DNA from: Deltaproteobacteria bacterium
GTDB lineage: Bacteria; Desulfobacterota; Desulfobacteria; Desulfobacterales; JAFDCJ01
Assembly: GCA_024277475.1 (NCBI GenBank)
Contig: JAJRVC010000642.1
Location: forward strand, 1-8,163
Direction: 5' to 3'
DNA length: 8,163 nt
A program made the position numbers and the translations under genes. How positions within the stretch are numbered: position 1 is the first letter of the stretch; every line of letters starts with the position of its first letter. The notes under the pieces are model-generated. The model made no database searches and had not been told where the DNA came from. It saw only the letters and a list, made by a program, of their open reading frames with translations. This document shows positions 6,391 to 8,163 of the stretch, piece by piece.

Positions 6391-6425
6391 CAATTAGAAT
6401 CCTTAAGAGCCTGATTGTGATTTAA
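6387..6425 (+). CDS. 12-codon micro-ORF overlapping the lipoprotein stop (doubtful)
   Basis: An ATGA overlap at the lipoprotein stop opens a 12-codon frame (MTIRILKSLIVI). It could be a coupled leader-like peptide or the truncated start of a lost third gene of the porin operon. It is too short to support on sequence alone. Confidence 0.12.
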   Translation: MTIRILKSLIVI

Positions 6426-6487
6426 CAGGGTAAATCCACGAAGGCACAAAAAAAGGATTATAGTCCGTACCGAAAATAACACCCCCG

Positions 6488-6512
6488 GCATGTTTTAAAA
6501 TTCGAGACATGC
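6488..6512. terminator. Stem-loop between convergent genes, possible terminator
   Basis: GCATGT (6488-6493) pairs exactly with ACATGC (6507-6512) around a 13-nt loop that contains TTTTAAA. It lies between the convergent lipoprotein and SDR genes. On the plus strand it is followed by a T-rich stretch (GAGTTCCTATTTTCC), without a tight T-run. It is the best available candidate for ending either transcript, but weak. Confidence 0.3.
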
Positions 6513-6527
6513 GAGTTCCTATTTTCC

Positions 6528-7286
6528 TTACGCATTCGGCCCAAGAGCAACGACACCGCCATCAACTAAAATCGTCTGTCCGGTTGTTGAATGAGCATCG
6601 GCGGCCAGGTAAACGGCCGCTTCGGCGATGTCTTCGGGAACGACGGGGCGTCCGAGACGGGTTTTTCTTTTCAGGTGCTTGAGCTCTTCCGGCGACCAAT
6701 TCACAAACCCCGTATCCACAAAACCAGGCGCAATGGCATTCACCCTGATCTCCGGTGCCAATGCCCGGGCCAGGGACTTGGTAATGGAGGCGAGAGCGGC
6801 CTTGGCGGCGCAGTAAATCACGGAACTTCCCATGGCGGTATAGGCCGCTGCTGATGTCATGTTGATCACAGAGCCTGCGCTGTTTTCTCTGAGATGGGGA
6901 GCTGCCGCCCGGGTGCAGTAAATCGGGGCCTTAACGATCACGGACCAGGTGTTTTCCAGAACCTCCTCGCTTAGTTCCTCCAACTCGTTATGCGGTATGA
7001 AGCGTGTCCAACCGGCGTTGTTGATCAGCACATCCAGGCGACCGAATCGTGCAACTGTCTTTTCAATCAACTGCCGTGCCTGGCTGTCATTGGAAACATC
7101 GGCCCGGATGCCGGCTGCCTGCCTACCCATGGCTTCAATCCGGCCAACGACTTCTTCCGCCCGCTTTTTCGACTTTGAATAGTTGACAATTACGGCCGCG
7201 CCCTCGCCGGCAAATTGGAGGCACATGGCTCGGCCGAGACCCGTACCACCGCCTGTTACCAAAACGACTTTATCTTTGAACTTCAT
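6528..7286 (-). CDS. Short-chain dehydrogenase/reductase (classical SDR, FabG-like)
   Basis: This 252-aa cytoplasmic NAD(P)(H)-dependent oxidoreductase of the classical SDR family has the usual length. Visible motifs are the cofactor loop TGGGTGLG (11-18), D63, NNAG (89-92), N112, and the catalytic S145, Y158 and K162 with the expected 13- and 4-residue spacing. PG (187-188) and the C-terminal VDGG (241-244) also fit. After strand 2 the sequence NYSKSKKRAEE has basic residues instead of an acidic one, which suggests NADP(H). A Shine-Dalgarno AAGGGGG (7294-7300) sits 7 nt before the ATG. It lies 120 nt downstream of the LarA-like gene on the same strand and may be co-transcribed. The substrate is unknown: FabG, glucose dehydrogenase and hydroxy-acid or cyclic-alcohol dehydrogenases share all these motifs. 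Confidence 0.9.
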   Translation of the reverse strand: MKFKDKVVLVTGGGTGLGRAMCLQFAGEGAAVIVNYSKSKKRAEEVVGRIEAMGRQAAGIRADVSNDSQARQLIEKTVARFGRLDVLINNAGWTRFIPHNELEELSEEVLENTWSVIVKAPIYCTRAAAPHLRENSAGSVINMTSAAAYTAMGSSVIYCAAKAALASITKSLARALAPEIRVNAIAPGFVDTGFVNWSPEELKHLKRKTRLGRPVVPEDIAEAAVYLAADAHSTTGQTILVDGGVVALGPNA

Positions 7287-7406
7287 AGGATAGCCCCCTT
7301 TCAGGCTTATTTCTAAATTAGAGCAGTTCTTCAGCGAAAATCCTTACTATTCACCTAAATTCAATATTATCCAAACGATGACAGATATTTTTGTCGTATC
7401 TCAATT

Positions 7407-8163
7407 TTACGAGATGTCAAGAGTTCTGAATTTGGAAACCAGATTTTTATTTTTGTCGAATTTCATCGGGCCGAGGGTGCCATTTACGCTGATGTCCTTT
7501 CTTTTTTCGATTTCAGGAAGCATGATTTCGGAGACATACAGTTCTTCAAGCCTGAGTGTGTCCAGGATATGAACCACTCTGGCGTTTTGAGGTTCTACCG
7601 GACCAATGGTTTTAAGCGCGGTATCAATAGCCTCCCGGTCGTTGTCGTAATAAGGCGGTATTCTTGCGGCTTCCGGACACGAAGATGTGACGGCATTCAT
7701 ATAGGTTGCCTGGTGATTAATTTTTTTCACCAACCGTCTGGTGGTAAAGTCTGCGTTGCCGATGGCTGTGGCGTTGCCTTCGGAGCCGGAAGTCAAATCG
7801 CGCACAAATATCCGCATGATGTCGTTTTTAATCGAAGGACGATGGTAGGGGATTACACTGCGACCGATGACATTCTGGTCCATGCCGGTGCCGCTGATTT
7901 CCTTGCCCATGCGGTCGACGATGAGCAGATCGATCGGGTCTATCGGGATCCGTGGGAACAGTCGCTTGGCTTTTCTCAGCAGTTGGTATTCCGTGGCCTC
8001 AATTTCAGCGGCCGGTATGGCACGAATGATTTGGGTTTCATCGCGCTGATTTTCCACGATCGCCACGCCGAAGGCAATCGGGCACCGTCGCAGAATTTCT
8101 CTGGCTACCAATAAAAACACGTCGTAATGTCCCCGTCGGACGATGAGATTATGATAATGGTCC
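7407..8163 (-). CDS. LarA-superfamily (DUF2088, nickel-pincer-type) isomerase, C-terminal part
   Basis: The frame stays open to the right edge (no stop between 8120 and 8163), so the 5' part of the gene is outside the window. A GTG at 8118-8120 is internal, because the 14 codons upstream of it (HYHNLIVRRGHYD) continue conserved-looking sequence. About 251 C-terminal residues are visible. They show PIAFGVAIVEN, then IDLLIVDRMGKEISGTGMDQNVIGR, then GNATAIGNADFTTRR, ATYMNAVTS and NDREAI. I recognise these as conserved blocks of a LarA-like subfamily (formerly DUF2088), distant from true lactate racemase. LarA itself uses a covalent nickel-pincer nucleotide for hydride-shift racemisation of lactate; relatives act on other 2-hydroxy acids. 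Whether this subfamily binds the cofactor is my inference, and no larB/C/E maturation genes are visible. Confidence 0.7.
   Translation of the reverse strand, partial: DHYHNLIVRRGHYDVFLLVAREILRRCPIAFGVAIVENQRDETQIIRAIPAAEIEATEYQLLRKAKRLFPRIPIDPIDLLIVDRMGKEISGTGMDQNVIGRSVIPYHRPSIKNDIMRIFVRDLTSGSEGNATAIGNADFTTRRLVKKINHQATYMNAVTSSCPEAARIPPYYDNDREAIDTALKTIGPVEPQNARVVHILDTLRLEELYVSEIMLPEIEKRKDISVNGTLGPMKFDKNKNLVSKFRTLDIS

Noticed and set aside
6437..6451. CCACGAAGGCACAAA, similar to short dispersed CACGAAGGCACGAAG intergenic motifs
   Set aside because: There is only one partial unit and no second copy in the window, so a repeat call is not supported.
8118..8120. GTG as the start of the LarA-like gene
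   Set aside because: The frame continues upstream to the window edge with conserved-looking sequence, so this valine is internal and the gene is truncated by the window.

Overview
This window looks like a chromosome segment of a Gram-negative, anaerobe-type bacterium. An outer-membrane porin ending in phenylalanine and a small lipoprotein show the Gram-negative envelope. My best guess is the Desulfobacterota (Desulfobacterales-like sulfate reducers), from the enzyme families and from the style of the intergenic repeats. That placement is inference, since no rRNA or marker gene is present.

Layout. (1) Positions 1-407 hold no convincing complete gene. They contain a perfect-phase array of 7-bp repeats in inverted orientation (198-323) and two smaller hairpins. 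(2) Positions 408-3834 form a tight three-gene plus-strand operon: an NAD-dependent opine (octopine/nopaline-type) dehydrogenase-family gene, an enolase-superfamily gene of muconate-lactonizing/epimerase type, and a second, diverged opine dehydrogenase paralogue. Gaps are 47 and 29 nt and each gene has its own Shine-Dalgarno sequence. (3) Positions 3835-4765 are about 930 bp without a supported gene. They contain a decayed-looking minus-strand reading frame, a 192-bp imperfect inverted-repeat element that resembles a miniature transposable element, a small hairpin, and a good sigma70-type promoter directed at the next gene. (4) Positions 4766-6390 encode a porin with a periplasmic Gln-rich coiled coil, followed with a TAATG stop/start overlap by a 101-residue lipoprotein. 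(5) Positions 6528-8163, on the minus strand, encode a classical short-chain dehydrogenase/reductase (SDR). Upstream of it is the C-terminal part of a LarA-superfamily (DUF2088, nickel-pincer-type) isomerase that runs off the right edge.

The most interesting unit is the opine dehydrogenase / epimerase-like / opine dehydrogenase operon. Opine dehydrogenases make or break N-(1-carboxyalkyl)-amino acids and are stereospecific. An enolase-superfamily member that keeps both catalytic lysines and three metal ligands could invert one stereocentre, so two dehydrogenases could handle the two diastereomers of one compound. I do not know of a described pathway with this arrangement. The nearby porin, SDR and LarA-like isomerase fit a theme of uptake and stereochemical interconversion of hydroxy or amino acids, but they are separate transcription units and that link is speculative.
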